Source: Clostridia bacterium (GTDB taxonomy: Bacteria; Bacillota; Clostridia; Christensenellales; Pumilibacteraceae). Taken from it: 64,000 nucleotides of DNA. A program made the translations under genes and the position numbers. Where the stretch lies: the NCBI GenBank assembly GCA_900767465.1, contig CAAGAW010000028.1:1-64000 (forward strand), read 5' to 3'. The notes under the pieces are model-generated. The model was not told the origin of the DNA and searched no databases. It worked only from the letters and a program-made list of their open reading frames with translations. Numbering within the stretch: the first letter of the stretch is position 1; each line of letters starts with the position of its first letter. Below are positions 1 through 8,987 of the stretch, in pieces.

Positions 1-2
1 AC

Positions 3-1853
3 GGCGAGAGTAAATTGCCCGACGGAACCGACGTTCGGTATATCGGCAACACGGGTACCGACGCAGGCGAGTATTCGGCGTCGGTAACGCTCAGTCGCGA
101 CAACTACGAAACGAAAACGCTTACGGCGAAACTTAAAATAAACAGAATTCCGTTTCCCAATAAAGACGACGTAAAATTCAAAGGAAAAATATTCCTCGGC
201 AACGGCGAAAAGTTACTTAAAGTTGCGCTCAACAAAACTAAAAGCGAATTCCCCGACGGAACGGAAATATCTTACAGCGAAAACGAGAAAAAAGACGCGG
301 GAAAATATCACGCAACGGTGAGAGTATCGAACAAAAACTATTTCGATATAAATCTCGAATGTAACTGGCGTATCATTTCGATAGAGGAAATCGTTGCAAG
401 GATAAAGGAAGTTATTAACCTTAAACCTTCGCCTACGGACTATTTGCCGACAGCGTTCGGGCTTGAAAACGTAAACGCGGCAAGCGGCAATCTTACTTCC
501 GTACCCGCGTACGATTTCGCAAATTCGTTCGTGGACGTTTCTTCGATAAACAAATATTTTGTCGGCAAACAGCTGAACGCCGTTTATGACATGATAGAAA
601 GCAGCGAAAAGATTTTGAATGCTTGCGACGCGGTAACCGGCGCGGTGACCGTTGTGGGTAACGAAATAACTCGCCAACTGCTAACGAAAGAAGAACTCGA
701 AGAACTTAGTTTTGCGTTTGATATAAACGCGGCGGGATTTGCAAAAGCAAGATTTATAATGCAAGGCGAAAAGGTCGGAATCCTTCTCGGAAACGCAAGC
801 GTAAATGCAGAACTTTATTATGATTTCGAGACCGCACAAAGATCAGGTCGTTATCAGGTTCTCGTCGGCGATCTTGCCGGGGCGGCTATTCGGTATTACG
901 TCGGAGACGACGGGCTTACGCTTGCGTACTCCGTAGACGTTATGAAAAAAGCGGCGGCGGTAAAAGAAATAGTCATATCAAAAAAGAACGGCGTTGCCGC
1001 AGGCTATCTTTACGAGTATACAGGAACGCTCACGGGCGAACAGGACGACACGACGGGAATCGCTGACGACGATCCGTCGAAAGAAGGATTCGGCAAACGT
1101 TCGGTTGCGGCAATCAGAAGCGATTCCGATACTACCGTAATTATGTCCAATAAGCGCGAAACCGACGATATGCCGATGTACGGATACGAGGAAGTTTACG
1201 ATTCTTCGACCGGCAGATTTATCGGTGCGGAAGTAAGCGAGTATCTTAAAGTCGAGGGCAAAGACGAGGGCGGAACCGTAAAGATAGACAAAAAATACGA
1301 TACGTTCTGGTTCAATCTTTACGACGTCAGAAACTTCGTCGATACCGTCAAGGCGGTACAAAAACAGAACGGAATGAATATGAACACCGTCTATATCAAT
1401 GGTTCTGCAAACGCAATCCATTCTCAATGGGTTATAAATGCTGCCGTGAGCCCGACGAATCCCGATACTTCGAGAAGGTTTGACATAGAGATGAAAGACG
1501 TGTATTACGTCATAAAGGTTACGGACGGCGAAAAAGTTATGTACAAACGCGAAAAATCGTCTTTACCGATGTTGTTTGTACAAAACTCGGTCTGCAAAGA
1601 CAGATCCGGATTCTCGGTTAAAGAATCGACTTGCGTCGAAGAATTCGGCAAAAACTGGGTTGCGAAAAATTACAATAAGGATGAGACGAAAAGCAGCGGA
1701 GCGAAATCTACGGCTCCCGTGTTGCCGGGCACGCAAAAACTTACCGCAAACTTTGCGTCGATGAAAAACCTGTTTACCACCGTTTGCGAGCAGGTAAATT
1801 ATTCGTCTATCAAGGAGGCGATCGGACAGCCGAACGCGTTCTTTACAGCATAA
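3..1853 (+). CDS. MBG-repeat surface protein, C-terminal part (5' end outside window)
   Basis: The reading frame is open from base 3, so the protein begins before the window; a TTG at 15 is only the first start-like codon, not a convincing start. Residues up to about 120 contain two copies of an MBG-type repeat (PDGT...Y...DAGEY/DAGKY...V), a beta-sandwich module common in secreted and cell-surface proteins of gut Firmicutes. The remaining roughly 480 residues match no family I recognise. They are beta-rich and soluble-looking, and the C-terminus carries no LPXTG motif, membrane segment or SLH domain, so anchoring must lie in the missing N-terminal part or be absent. The gene ends at a strong bidirectional hairpin. 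Role in adhesion or substrate binding is inference only. Confidence 0.75.
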   Translation, partial: GESKLPDGTDVRYIGNTGTDAGEYSASVTLSRDNYETKTLTAKLKINRIPFPNKDDVKFKGKIFLGNGEKLLKVALNKTKSEFPDGTEISYSENEKKDAGKYHATVRVSNKNYFDINLECNWRIISIEEIVARIKEVINLKPSPTDYLPTAFGLENVNAASGNLTSVPAYDFANSFVDVSSINKYFVGKQLNAVYDMIESSEKILNACDAVTGAVTVVGNEITRQLLTKEELEELSFAFDINAAGFAKARFIMQGEKVGILLGNASVNAELYYDFETAQRSGRYQVLVGDLAGAAIRYYVGDDGLTLAYSVDVMKKAAAVKEIVISKKNGVAAGYLYEYTGTLTGEQDDTTGIADDDPSKEGFGKRSVAAIRSDSDTTVIMSNKRETDDMPMYGYEEVYDSSTGRFIGAEVSEYLKVEGKDEGGTVKIDKKYDTFWFNLYDVRNFVDTVKAVQKQNGMNMNTVYINGSANAIHSQWVINAAVSPTNPDTSRRFDIEMKDVYYVIKVTDGEKVMYKREKSSLPMLFVQNSVCKDRSGFSVKESTCVEEFGKNWVAKNYNKDETKSSGAKSTAPVLPGTQKLTANFASMKNLFTTVCEQVNYSSIKEAIGQPNAFFTA

Positions 1854-1880
1854 CGATATATCGTTTCGATACGCACATAA

Positions 1881-1911
1881 AAGCGTCGGATGATTGTGTC
1901 CGACGCTTTTT
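1881..1911. terminator. Bidirectional intrinsic terminator between convergent genes
   Basis: A perfect 10-bp stem (AAGCGTCGGA / TCCGACGCTT) with an 8-nt loop is followed by T residues on the plus strand and, read the other way, also by TTTT. It lies between the MBG protein and the convergent aminotransferase and could stop both transcripts. Confidence 0.85.
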
Positions 1912-1931
1912 CTATGTCGTAAATTTCCGTT

Positions 1932-3047
1932 TTATCCCGAGATTTCGCGGAGGGCGCGGAGAAAAAAGTCGATCTGATCGGGTGTATTGTCGAAACCGAG
2001 CGAGGCGCGGACGCATCCGCCCGAACCGAGAAGTCCGAGACTTTCGTGCATAAGCGGGGCGCAATGCAGTCCGGCGCGTACGCAGATATCGTATTCGGAC
2101 GACAGAATATCGGCAGTTTCGGAGGGTGCGAGCGAATCGACGTTAAACGCAAAGATTCCGCACGGAGAATCGGGCGGAGAATAAATCCGCACGCCGCTTA
2201 TCCGGCTCGCTCCGCCGTACAAAGAGTCGTAAAGCGATCGGATTTTATCGCGATTCGCGGCGGCGTTCTTCTTCGCTACGCCGAGCGCGGCGCAAAGCGA
2301 AGCGATTGCGGGCAGCGGCAACGTACCCGCTTCGAGCCCGTCGGGTCGGTCGGCGGGTTGAATGAGTTCGTGCGAGGCGGTACCCGTTCCGCCGAAAACG
2401 ACGGGGCGGAGCGAAACGCGATTGTTTACGAGCAGAACGCCGACGCCTTGCGCGGCATGCAGTCCTTTGTGCGGCGCGACGGCAAGCATATCTACGTTGT
2501 CGTCGGCGAGGCTTATCGGCAGATACCCGACGCTTTGCGCTCCGTCTACGAGAAAAGTGAGACCTCTCTCGCGACAAAGCCAGCCGATTTCCCGTATCGG
2601 TGCGACTTCGCCCGTCACGTTCGAGACGTGATTTACGACCGCCATATACGTTTCGGGACGAACGAGTTTGCCTATTCCTTCGGCGGTAACGTCGCCGGCG
2701 ACCGACAGAGAGATAACGCCTTTGCGGCGCAATTCGTAAAGAGGTCGAAGCACGCTGTTATGTTCGCGTACGGTCGTAATCACGTGTCCGCCGCGTCTCA
2801 CCGACCCGAAAATCGCAAGGTTAAGAGCCGCCGTACACCCCGCGGTAAAAATCGCGTCGTAATCGGTCGCGGTCGTAAAATCGCATATACGGTTGCGCGT
2901 TTTTTGAACCAAAGCCGCGCTTTTTATTGCCGCCGAATGTCCGCTTCTGCCGGCGTTTGCCGGTAAAAACCGCAACGCGTTCGCCGCAGCGTCGATAACT
3001 TCGGGCGGCTTGAAAAACGTGCTTGCCGAATTGTCGAGATATATCAT
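1932..3047 (-). CDS. Cysteine desulfurase-like class V aminotransferase
   Basis: A 371-residue PLP enzyme of the NifS/SufS superfamily, expected to take sulfur (or selenium) from cysteine (selenocysteine) as a persulfide. It starts MIYLDNSAST, the usual opening of the family. The PLP lysine is in APHKGLHAAQG and the persulfide cysteine in the RAGLHCAP motif near residue 330. I chose the ATG at 3047, although the frame is open further upstream, because homology begins there and GGGAGAA lies just before it. The short length and motif set resemble the EF2568-type subgroup (TIGR01977) rather than IscS. The divergent neighbour is a DUF3343 protein, a pairing I associate with selenium or sulfur carrier genes. 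A palindromic TATAAT-like element near 3072-3087 may be its promoter. Confidence 0.85.
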   Translation of the reverse strand: MIYLDNSASTFFKPPEVIDAAANALRFLPANAGRSGHSAAIKSAALVQKTRNRICDFTTATDYDAIFTAGCTAALNLAIFGSVRRGGHVITTVREHNSVLRPLYELRRKGVISLSVAGDVTAEGIGKLVRPETYMAVVNHVSNVTGEVAPIREIGWLCRERGLTFLVDGAQSVGYLPISLADDNVDMLAVAPHKGLHAAQGVGVLLVNNRVSLRPVVFGGTGTASHELIQPADRPDGLEAGTLPLPAIASLCAALGVAKKNAAANRDKIRSLYDSLYGGASRISGVRIYSPPDSPCGIFAFNVDSLAPSETADILSSEYDICVRAGLHCAPLMHESLGLLGSGGCVRASLGFDNTPDQIDFFLRALREISG

Positions 3048-3323
3048 GGTAACCGTTCTCCCGTTCCGTAAGTATAATATATTATACGAACGAACCGCGC
3101 CAAACTTTACATCGCCCGTCGGGTTGAAAGTCCGGGAAATGCCGCGCAAGACGCCGGTCGCGGCGATCACGCTATCGGCGGTCGCTATTTTACCGCGCCC
3201 GGCTTCGCGACCGGACGGAGAGGGAAAAGCGAACCGGGCGGCGGGAAAAACGACTGACGCGTTTCGGGTCGCTATTTCTTCCCGTAACGCAGAATCGAAA
3301 ACACGATGAACGGAGGATAACTT

Positions 3324-3566
3324 ATGAAGTACGTGATTTTCGCGTTCTCGTCGAGAGCGCAGACAATGAAGTTTTACGAAAATGCAAGGCGGGTCGCGCC
3401 CTGTTCGGTTATAAACACTCCTCGCGAGGCGTCGGTAGGGTGCGGACTCAGCGTAAAAACGAACGGCGAATATTACGCCGCGTTGTATTCGGTTCTTGCG
3501 GGCGGCGGGTACGACAGTTTTTTGGGCGTGTTTGCGACGGACGGCGCAAAACTCGTAAGGCTGTAA
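3324..3566 (+). CDS. DUF3343 protein, putative Se/S carrier-like
   Basis: An 80-residue protein with the DUF3343 pattern: an N-terminal beta strand (YVIFAFSSRAQTMKFYE), the TPRE motif near residue 33 and a conserved CGLSV cysteine near residue 40. The family is described as a putative selenium/sulfur carrier and often sits beside NifS-like enzymes. Here the neighbour is a divergent cysteine-desulfurase-like gene. The start is supported by GGAGG 8 nt upstream. The length is normal for the family. Function in this organism is inference from context. Confidence 0.8.
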   Translation: MKYVIFAFSSRAQTMKFYENARRVAPCSVINTPREASVGCGLSVKTNGEYYAALYSVLAGGGYDSFLGVFATDGAKLVRL

Positions 3567-3682
3567 CCGCCGATATTATTTACGCGCCCGGCGACGAGCG
3601 GCGGGAAAACGCCGCGCGGATCGGCACGGCGGAAGAAATACGGCAAAACAGCGTATTTTTATCCGACCATCCGTAAAAACGA

Positions 3683-3711
3683 GTGACAAACGCGCCCCGA
3701 TGTGTTATAAT
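3683..3711 (+). promoter_or_regulatory. Sigma-A-type promoter of the nth-nfn-obg-alkD gene run
   Basis: GTGACA (3683-3688), a 17-nt spacer and a perfect TATAAT (3706-3711) lie about 50 nt before nth. No comparable promoter stands out within the following 12.6 kb run, so this may drive much of it. Confidence 0.75.
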
Positions 3712-3761
3712 AAACTACGTATGCGACATAGTCGCAAATCGACGAAAACCAAGGACAAGCC

Positions 3762-4388
3762 ATGAGCGACAGCGAAGAGATTTTTTCGATACTGCGCAAA
3801 ATGTATCCGGACGCGAAACCCGAACTCGAATTTAACGACGATTTCGAACTTCTCGTAGCGGTGATACTCAGCGCGCAATGCACGGACAAGCGTGTAAACA
3901 AGGTTACGCGCGAGTTATTCAAAGTCGCGCATACGCCCGAGGATTTTGCCGCGATGGATCCCGAAGACCTCGAAAAACTCATTTTTTCGTGCGGGTTTTA
4001 CCGCAACAAGGCAAAAAACATCATCGCCGCGAGCCGCGCGATAGTCGAAAGATTCGGCGGCAAAGTTCCGCGCGACTTCGACGAACTTCTCACGCTGGAC
4101 GGAGTCGGACGAAAAACCGCCAACGTCGTAAGTTCGATTTGTTTCGGCGGCGACGGTATCGCGGTGGACACTCACGTTTTCCGCACCGCCAACCGGCTCG
4201 GACTCGCGCACGGCAAAACGCCTTACGAAGTCGAAAAACAACTTCTCGCCGTAATTCCCGAAGGCGAGAGAAACAAAGCGCATCATCTTCTGATATTCCA
4301 CGGCAGGTACCGTTGCAAGTCGCAAAACCCGAACTGCTCGGACTGCCCGTTGAAAAAATATTGTAACCGCACGGAGGAGACCGAATGA
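3762..4388 (+). CDS. nth: Endonuclease III (base-excision DNA glycosylase/AP lyase)
   Basis: A 208-residue HhH-GPD glycosylase that removes oxidised pyrimidines and nicks abasic sites. Visible signatures are the helix-hairpin-helix LDGVGRKTANVV with catalytic Lys118, the catalytic Asp136 in VDTHVFR, and the C-terminal [4Fe-4S] ligands with spacing C-x6-C-x2-C-x5-C. Length is typical. It is the first gene of a long co-oriented run and its last codon overlaps the start of nfnA by ATGA, so the two are probably translationally coupled. Confidence 0.96.
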   Translation: MSDSEEIFSILRKMYPDAKPELEFNDDFELLVAVILSAQCTDKRVNKVTRELFKVAHTPEDFAAMDPEDLEKLIFSCGFYRNKAKNIIAASRAIVERFGGKVPRDFDELLTLDGVGRKTANVVSSICFGGDGIAVDTHVFRTANRLGLAHGKTPYEVEKQLLAVIPEGERNKAHHLLIFHGRYRCKSQNPNCSDCPLKKYCNRTEETE

Positions 4389-5212
4389 ACAGAATTTTAA
4401 GAAAACGCGAACTCGCACCCCGCGTAAAAGAGTACGTAGTGGACGCGCCGCTCGTGGCAAAGCATTGCCTTGCCGGTCAGTTTATAATTTTGCGCGTGGA
4501 CGAAGAGGGCGAACGCATACCGTTCACCATCTGCGACTACGACCGCGAAAACGGAACGGTGACGATTCTCGTTCAGGAAGTCGGATATTCGACGATGAAA
4601 CTCGCGCTCGTACCCGAGGGCGGCGAAATCGCGGACTTCGTAGGTCCGCTCGGAAAGCCCACGGACCTTAGCGAATACCCGCGTATCGCGCTTGTCGGCG
4701 GCGGAATCGGAAGCGCGGTAATCTATCCGCAGGCAAAACAACTTCGCGCGGCTGGCAAACCCGCGGACGTAATAGTCGGCGCGAGAACGAAAGAACTTAT
4801 CATGTACGAGGACGAATTCCGCACGGCGGCAAACGAACTTTTCCTTGCCACCGACGACGGCAGTTACGGCGTAAAGGGATTCGTAACCGACGTGCTCAAA
4901 GGCGGACTCGATCAGAATAAATACGATTGCGTTATGGCGGTAGGTCCCATGCCGATGATGCGTGCGGTTTGCGCGCTCACCGCAAAATACGGCGTAAAAA
5001 CGGTAGTCAGCATGAATCCGCTTATGGTGGACGGCACCGGAATGTGCGGTTGCTGTCGCGTTACCGTGGGCGGCAAAACCCGCTACGCGTGCGTGGACGG
5101 ACCCGAATTCGACGGACACGAAGTGGACTGGGCGGAAGCAATGAACCGCCTCGGCGCGTACCGCGAACAGGAAAAACAACATCTTTGCCAACTTACGGGA
5201 GAAAAAAGATAA
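4385..5212 (+). CDS. nfnA: NfnA-type FAD/[2Fe-2S] subunit of NADH-dependent ferredoxin:NADP+ oxidoreductase
   Basis: A 275-residue flavoprotein of the dihydroorotate-dehydrogenase electron-transfer (PyrK-like) family. It has an FAD-binding beta-barrel (residues 1-95), an NAD(P)-binding fold opening with ALVGGGIGSAVIYP, and a C-terminal [2Fe-2S] site with Asp216, Cys221, Cys224 and Cys236, the aspartate-plus-three-cysteines arrangement known from NfnA. The glutamate-synthase-like NfnB follows 2 nt later. Together they should form the flavin-bifurcating transhydrogenase NfnAB, coupling NADH and reduced ferredoxin to NADPH formation. A PyrK or sulfide dehydrogenase subunit is the alternative name for the same fold; the pairing with NfnB favours Nfn. 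Confidence 0.9.
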   Translation: MNRILRKRELAPRVKEYVVDAPLVAKHCLAGQFIILRVDEEGERIPFTICDYDRENGTVTILVQEVGYSTMKLALVPEGGEIADFVGPLGKPTDLSEYPRIALVGGGIGSAVIYPQAKQLRAAGKPADVIVGARTKELIMYEDEFRTAANELFLATDDGSYGVKGFVTDVLKGGLDQNKYDCVMAVGPMPMMRAVCALTAKYGVKTVVSMNPLMVDGTGMCGCCRVTVGGKTRYACVDGPEFDGHEVDWAEAMNRLGAYREQEKQHLCQLTGEKR

Positions 5213-5214
5213 TC

Positions 5215-6594
5215 ATGGCAATCGAGAAAAAACCGAGAAATCTTATACCCGAACAGGATCCCGCCGTCCGCGCGCATAACTTCGACGAAGTGACTGTCGG
5301 ATTCGACCTTAACCTTGCCCGCGACGAGTCGTCTCGCTGTCTTCGTTGCGCCGCCGCGCCTTGCATGAAAGGCTGTCCCGTCGGCGTGCGTATTCCCGAA
5401 TTTCTGGCGAAAGTACGCGAAGGAAAAATCGAAGAGGCAGGCGAAATCATCAAATCGACCAACTCGCTCCCGTCCGTTTGCGGCAGGGTTTGTCCGCAGG
5501 AAAACCAGTGCGAAAAAATGTGCGTTCGCGCCCGTATCGACGGCGCGGTAAGCATAGGCGGCGTGGAACGGTTCGTGGGCGATTATATGCTGTCCGTTCC
5601 CGCAAAAAACGCCGCGCCGAAAAGTATCGGCAAACGCGTCGCGGTAGTGGGCAGCGGTCCGAGCGGGCTTACCTGCGCGTCTCAACTCGCGGCTGCGGGC
5701 GTGGAAGTTACCGTTTACGAAGCCTTTCACAAGACGGGCGGAGTACTCGTTTACGGAATCCCCGAATTCCGCCTTCCAAAGTCGCTCGTCGGAAAAGAAG
5801 TGGATAAAATCGCCGAGCAGGGCGTAAAATTCGTTACGAACGCGGTTATCGGCAAAACGATCACCGTTCCCGAACTTCTCGCCGCATACGACGCGGTGTT
5901 TATCGGATCGGGCGCGGGACTTCCGATGTTTATGGGGATCCCGGGCGAAAACCTTAACGGCGTGTTTTCGGCTAACGAGTTTCTTACCCGCGTAAATCTT
6001 ATGGGCGCGTACCGCGAAAACGCAATTACCCCCGTCCAAAAAGGCAGGCGCGTTGCGGTAGTGGGAGCTGGTAACGTCGCTATGGACGCGGCTCGTACCG
6101 CGCTCCGTCTCGGCGCGGAATCGGTTACCGTCGTGTACCGCAGAGGCAGAGAAGAAATGCCCGCCCGCGGCGAGGAAATCCGCCACGCCGAACAGGAAGG
6201 AATCAGGTTCGAACTGCTCACCAACCCCGTGGAAATGCTGGGCGAGGACGGCAAAGTCAACGCGCTTAAATGTATAAGAATGGAACTTGGCGAGCCGGAC
6301 GCAAGCGGTCGAAGAAGCCCGAAACCGATCGAGGGCAGCGAGTTTATTCTTCCCGCCGACACGGTTATCGTATCGCTCGGCACAAGTCCGAATCCGCTTA
6401 TAAAAGACAGTTTCCCCGAACTTAAAACGGAAAGAAAAGGCGTGCTGGTCGTGGACGACGATATGATGACGTCGGTAGACGGCGTGTACGCGGGCGGCGA
6501 CGCCGTAACGGGTGCGGCTACCGTAATACTCGCGATGGGCGCGGGAAGAAAAGCCGCCAAGGCAATTCTGGACAGATTCAACGGAGAAAAATAA
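5215..6594 (+). CDS. nfnB: NfnB-type NADPH-binding subunit (glutamate synthase small-subunit family)
   Basis: A 459-residue protein. The N-terminal domain carries two [4Fe-4S] cysteine sets (CLRCAAAPCMKGCP and CGRVCPQENQCEKMC). It is followed by an FAD fold (VAVVGSGPSGLTCA) and an NADPH fold inserted inside it (VAVVGAGNVAMDAARTALRLG). No glutamate synthase large subunit is nearby, whereas nfnA lies immediately upstream, so I read it as NfnB rather than GltD. I start at the ATG at 5215, where homology begins; the open frame upstream of it is antisense-free noise over nfnA. In an anaerobe with PFOR this complex supplies NADPH, for example to the NADP-type glutamate dehydrogenase at 50-51 kb. 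Confidence 0.9.
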   Translation: MAIEKKPRNLIPEQDPAVRAHNFDEVTVGFDLNLARDESSRCLRCAAAPCMKGCPVGVRIPEFLAKVREGKIEEAGEIIKSTNSLPSVCGRVCPQENQCEKMCVRARIDGAVSIGGVERFVGDYMLSVPAKNAAPKSIGKRVAVVGSGPSGLTCASQLAAAGVEVTVYEAFHKTGGVLVYGIPEFRLPKSLVGKEVDKIAEQGVKFVTNAVIGKTITVPELLAAYDAVFIGSGAGLPMFMGIPGENLNGVFSANEFLTRVNLMGAYRENAITPVQKGRRVAVVGAGNVAMDAARTALRLGAESVTVVYRRGREEMPARGEEIRHAEQEGIRFELLTNPVEMLGEDGKVNALKCIRMELGEPDASGRRSPKPIEGSEFILPADTVIVSLGTSPNPLIKDSFPELKTERKGVLVVDDDMMTSVDGVYAGGDAVTGAATVILAMGAGRKAAKAILDRFNGEK

Positions 6595-7854
6595 ATGTTC
6601 GTAGACAAGGCAAAAATCTATATCAAGGCGGGTAACGGCGGCAACGGCTGTACTTCGTTTTACACCGAAAAGTACGTTCCGGACGGCGGTCCCGACGGCG
6701 GCGACGGCGGCAAGGGCGGCGACGTGATTTTTTACGTCGATCCGCGGCTTAACTCGCTCAACGATTTCAGGTACGAGCAGCATTACCGCGCGGACAACGG
6801 CGAAAACGGTTCTTCGCGGTTCTGCCACGGTAAAAACGCAAAGGATCTTCGCGTGGGCGTTCCGCGCGGCACGGTGATCCGCGACGCCGAAACGGGCGCG
6901 GTAATCGCCGATATGTTCGACGAAAACGCGACGGCTGTCGTCTTAAAAGGCGGCTTCGGCGGCAAGGGTAACGCAAGGTTCAAGTCGTCCCGCCGCAAGG
7001 CTCCGCGCTTTTCCCAAACCGGCAAAAAAACGGAAGAACACGCCGTCACGCTCGAACTCAAAACGATTGCGGACGTCGGTCTCGTGGGCTATCCGAACGT
7101 GGGCAAATCCACGCTTTTGTCGGTTATTTCGTCCGCCCGCCCGAAGATAGCAAACTATCATTTCACGACGCTCTCGCCCAACCTCGGCGTAGTCCGGATT
7201 TACGACGACAGTTTCGTCGTCGCGGATATTCCGGGACTTATCGACGGCGCGAGCGAGGGCGTGGGACTCGGCACCGACTTCCTTCGCCACGTCGACCGTA
7301 CAAGGCTTATCGTACACGTTATCGATATTGCCGGCACGGAAGGTCGAGACCCCGTCGAGGACTATAAAAAGATCAACGCCGAACTTAAAAATTACAATCC
7401 CGGTCTTGCCGCCGTTCCGCAAATCGTCGCGCTCAACAAAGCGGACGTTCTGCCGGACGACGAGGCGATAAAGCGGTTCAAAAAGGCAACGAAAGCCGAG
7501 TGTTACGTCATAAGCGCGGCAACTCACCGCGGCACGGACGAACTCGTAAAGGCTGTTTACGAAAAACTCAAAACGCTCCCGCCGCTCGAAAAACTCGATT
7601 ACGAGCCGTTCGAGTACGCCGAAAAAAGCACGTCCGACTTCGAGATTTCCCGCGACGACGACGGCGGATTCGACATTTCGGGCGGACTTATGGAAGAACT
7701 CGCCCGCAACGTCGTACTCGACAGTTACGACAGTTTCACTTACTTTCAGAAGCAACTCAAAGAACACGGCGTGATCAAAGCGCTCAAAAAAGCGGGCGCG
7801 CAGGACGGCGACACGGTGAGGGTACTCGACATCGAGTTCGAGTTCGTCGAATAA
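6595..7854 (+). CDS. obg: GTPase Obg (ribosome assembly and stress control)
   Basis: A 419-residue Obg. The glycine-rich Obg fold occupies residues 1-158 (KAGNGGNGC, DGGDGGKGGDV). The G domain follows with GYPNVGKST at 165-173, DIPGLIDGAS and NKAD. A C-terminal OCT domain occupies about 340-419. It binds the large ribosomal subunit and is essential in most bacteria. The start codon directly abuts the nfnB stop, with GGAG inside the end of nfnB. The following nadD-yqeK gene overlaps the stop by one base (TAATG). obg-nadD-yqeK-rsfS is a conserved Firmicutes order. Confidence 0.97.
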   Translation: MFVDKAKIYIKAGNGGNGCTSFYTEKYVPDGGPDGGDGGKGGDVIFYVDPRLNSLNDFRYEQHYRADNGENGSSRFCHGKNAKDLRVGVPRGTVIRDAETGAVIADMFDENATAVVLKGGFGGKGNARFKSSRRKAPRFSQTGKKTEEHAVTLELKTIADVGLVGYPNVGKSTLLSVISSARPKIANYHFTTLSPNLGVVRIYDDSFVVADIPGLIDGASEGVGLGTDFLRHVDRTRLIVHVIDIAGTEGRDPVEDYKKINAELKNYNPGLAAVPQIVALNKADVLPDDEAIKRFKKATKAECYVISAATHRGTDELVKAVYEKLKTLPPLEKLDYEPFEYAEKSTSDFEISRDDDGGFDISGGLMEELARNVVLDSYDSFTYFQKQLKEHGVIKALKKAGAQDGDTVRVLDIEFEFVE

Positions 7855-8987
7855 TGAAAAGAGTGATTTTCGGCGGCAGTTTCGATCCGCTCACGCTTGC
7901 CCACTACGACATGGGCGAAAAATTAAGCCGCGACTTCGACGAGGTTATAGTCGTTCCCGCGTACGTTTCGCCGTTCAAGATCGGCGAAATGGAACTGACC
8001 GGCGACGAGCGGCTTGCTCTCGTCCGTCAAGGGTTCGGTAATATACCTAACGTCGTCGTGTCCGACTGCGAACTTAAAGCGGAAGGCACGAGTTATTCGT
8101 ATCTTACGGCGCAAAGATTCGCCCGCGCCGGCGACGAACTTTACTTTGCGATCGGTAGCGACGGACTCGGCGGACTGACCGGCTGGTCGCACCCCGAAAT
8201 TCTGGCGCGGCTCGTTACCTTTTACGTGGTCGAACGTCCGTATTTTCCGATAAAGCAATCCGAACTCGACTCCGCTCGCAAGGTTTACAAGGTCGAGGTA
8301 GCGCCGTACGAGGGAAAAGAGGGCAGTTCGTCTCTTCTCAAAGTAGCCGTCGCGTTCGATCGCGCCCGCGAAGTCGTACCCGATTTCGTCGCGGATTATA
8401 TCGAAAGACGCGGACTTTACCGCGATTACCGTTTTATAACCGACCGCTATCACGAGTTCGGGTTAAAACAAAGCCGCGTCGAACACGTGTACCGCGTGGC
8501 AAAGGCGGCAATAATCCTTGCAAAGAAAAACGGCGCAAACGTGCATAAAACGATAATCGCCGCGCTGCTTCACGACGTTACCAAGTATTCGACCGAGAAA
8601 GATCTACGCCGTTACGGAGTAACCGAGGACGAGAAAACGCTCGCGCTTCCTCCGCAGGTCCGGCATCAGCGTACGGGCGCGGCAATCGCAAAGGCGGCTT
8701 TCGGAATTACCGACCCCGATATTCTGTCCGCAATCGAAACGCACACCACCGGCGCGGAAAACATGAACGTTTATCAGAAAATAGTTTTCGCCGCCGACTA
8801 TATAGAGGACGGCAGGAAGTTCGACGGAATCGACGATATAAGGCGAGTAACGTACGACGACCTCGATAAAGGCGTAATCGCCATACTCGAAAACACGATA
8901 AAATATCTTGCCGCGACGGGCGAAACGATCGCTCCCGAAACCGCGCTCGCATTAGACGCAATGAAAAAAGGAGAAAACAATGGTTAA
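7854..8987 (+). CDS. nadD-yqeK: NadD-YqeK fusion: nicotinate mononucleotide adenylyltransferase + HD-domain Ap4A hydrolase
   Basis: A single 377-residue reading frame joins two enzymes that are usually adjacent genes. Residues 1 to about 190 are a nucleotidyltransferase (GGSFDPLTLAHY at the N-terminus; NadD makes deamido-NAD). The first histidine of the usual HxGH is a threonine, so the motif reads TLAH, a form more familiar from CoaD. Residues about 195-377 are a YqeK-type HD hydrolase (RVEHVYRVAKAA...ALLHDVTKYS), which in Bacillus cleaves diadenosine tetraphosphate symmetrically. No internal start or stop separates the halves. The start at 7854 overlaps the obg stop by one base; the end overlaps rsfS by 8 nt. 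Confidence 0.9.
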   Translation: MKRVIFGGSFDPLTLAHYDMGEKLSRDFDEVIVVPAYVSPFKIGEMELTGDERLALVRQGFGNIPNVVVSDCELKAEGTSYSYLTAQRFARAGDELYFAIGSDGLGGLTGWSHPEILARLVTFYVVERPYFPIKQSELDSARKVYKVEVAPYEGKEGSSSLLKVAVAFDRAREVVPDFVADYIERRGLYRDYRFITDRYHEFGLKQSRVEHVYRVAKAAIILAKKNGANVHKTIIAALLHDVTKYSTEKDLRRYGVTEDEKTLALPPQVRHQRTGAAIAKAAFGITDPDILSAIETHTTGAENMNVYQKIVFAADYIEDGRKFDGIDDIRRVTYDDLDKGVIAILENTIKYLAATGETIAPETALALDAMKKGENNG

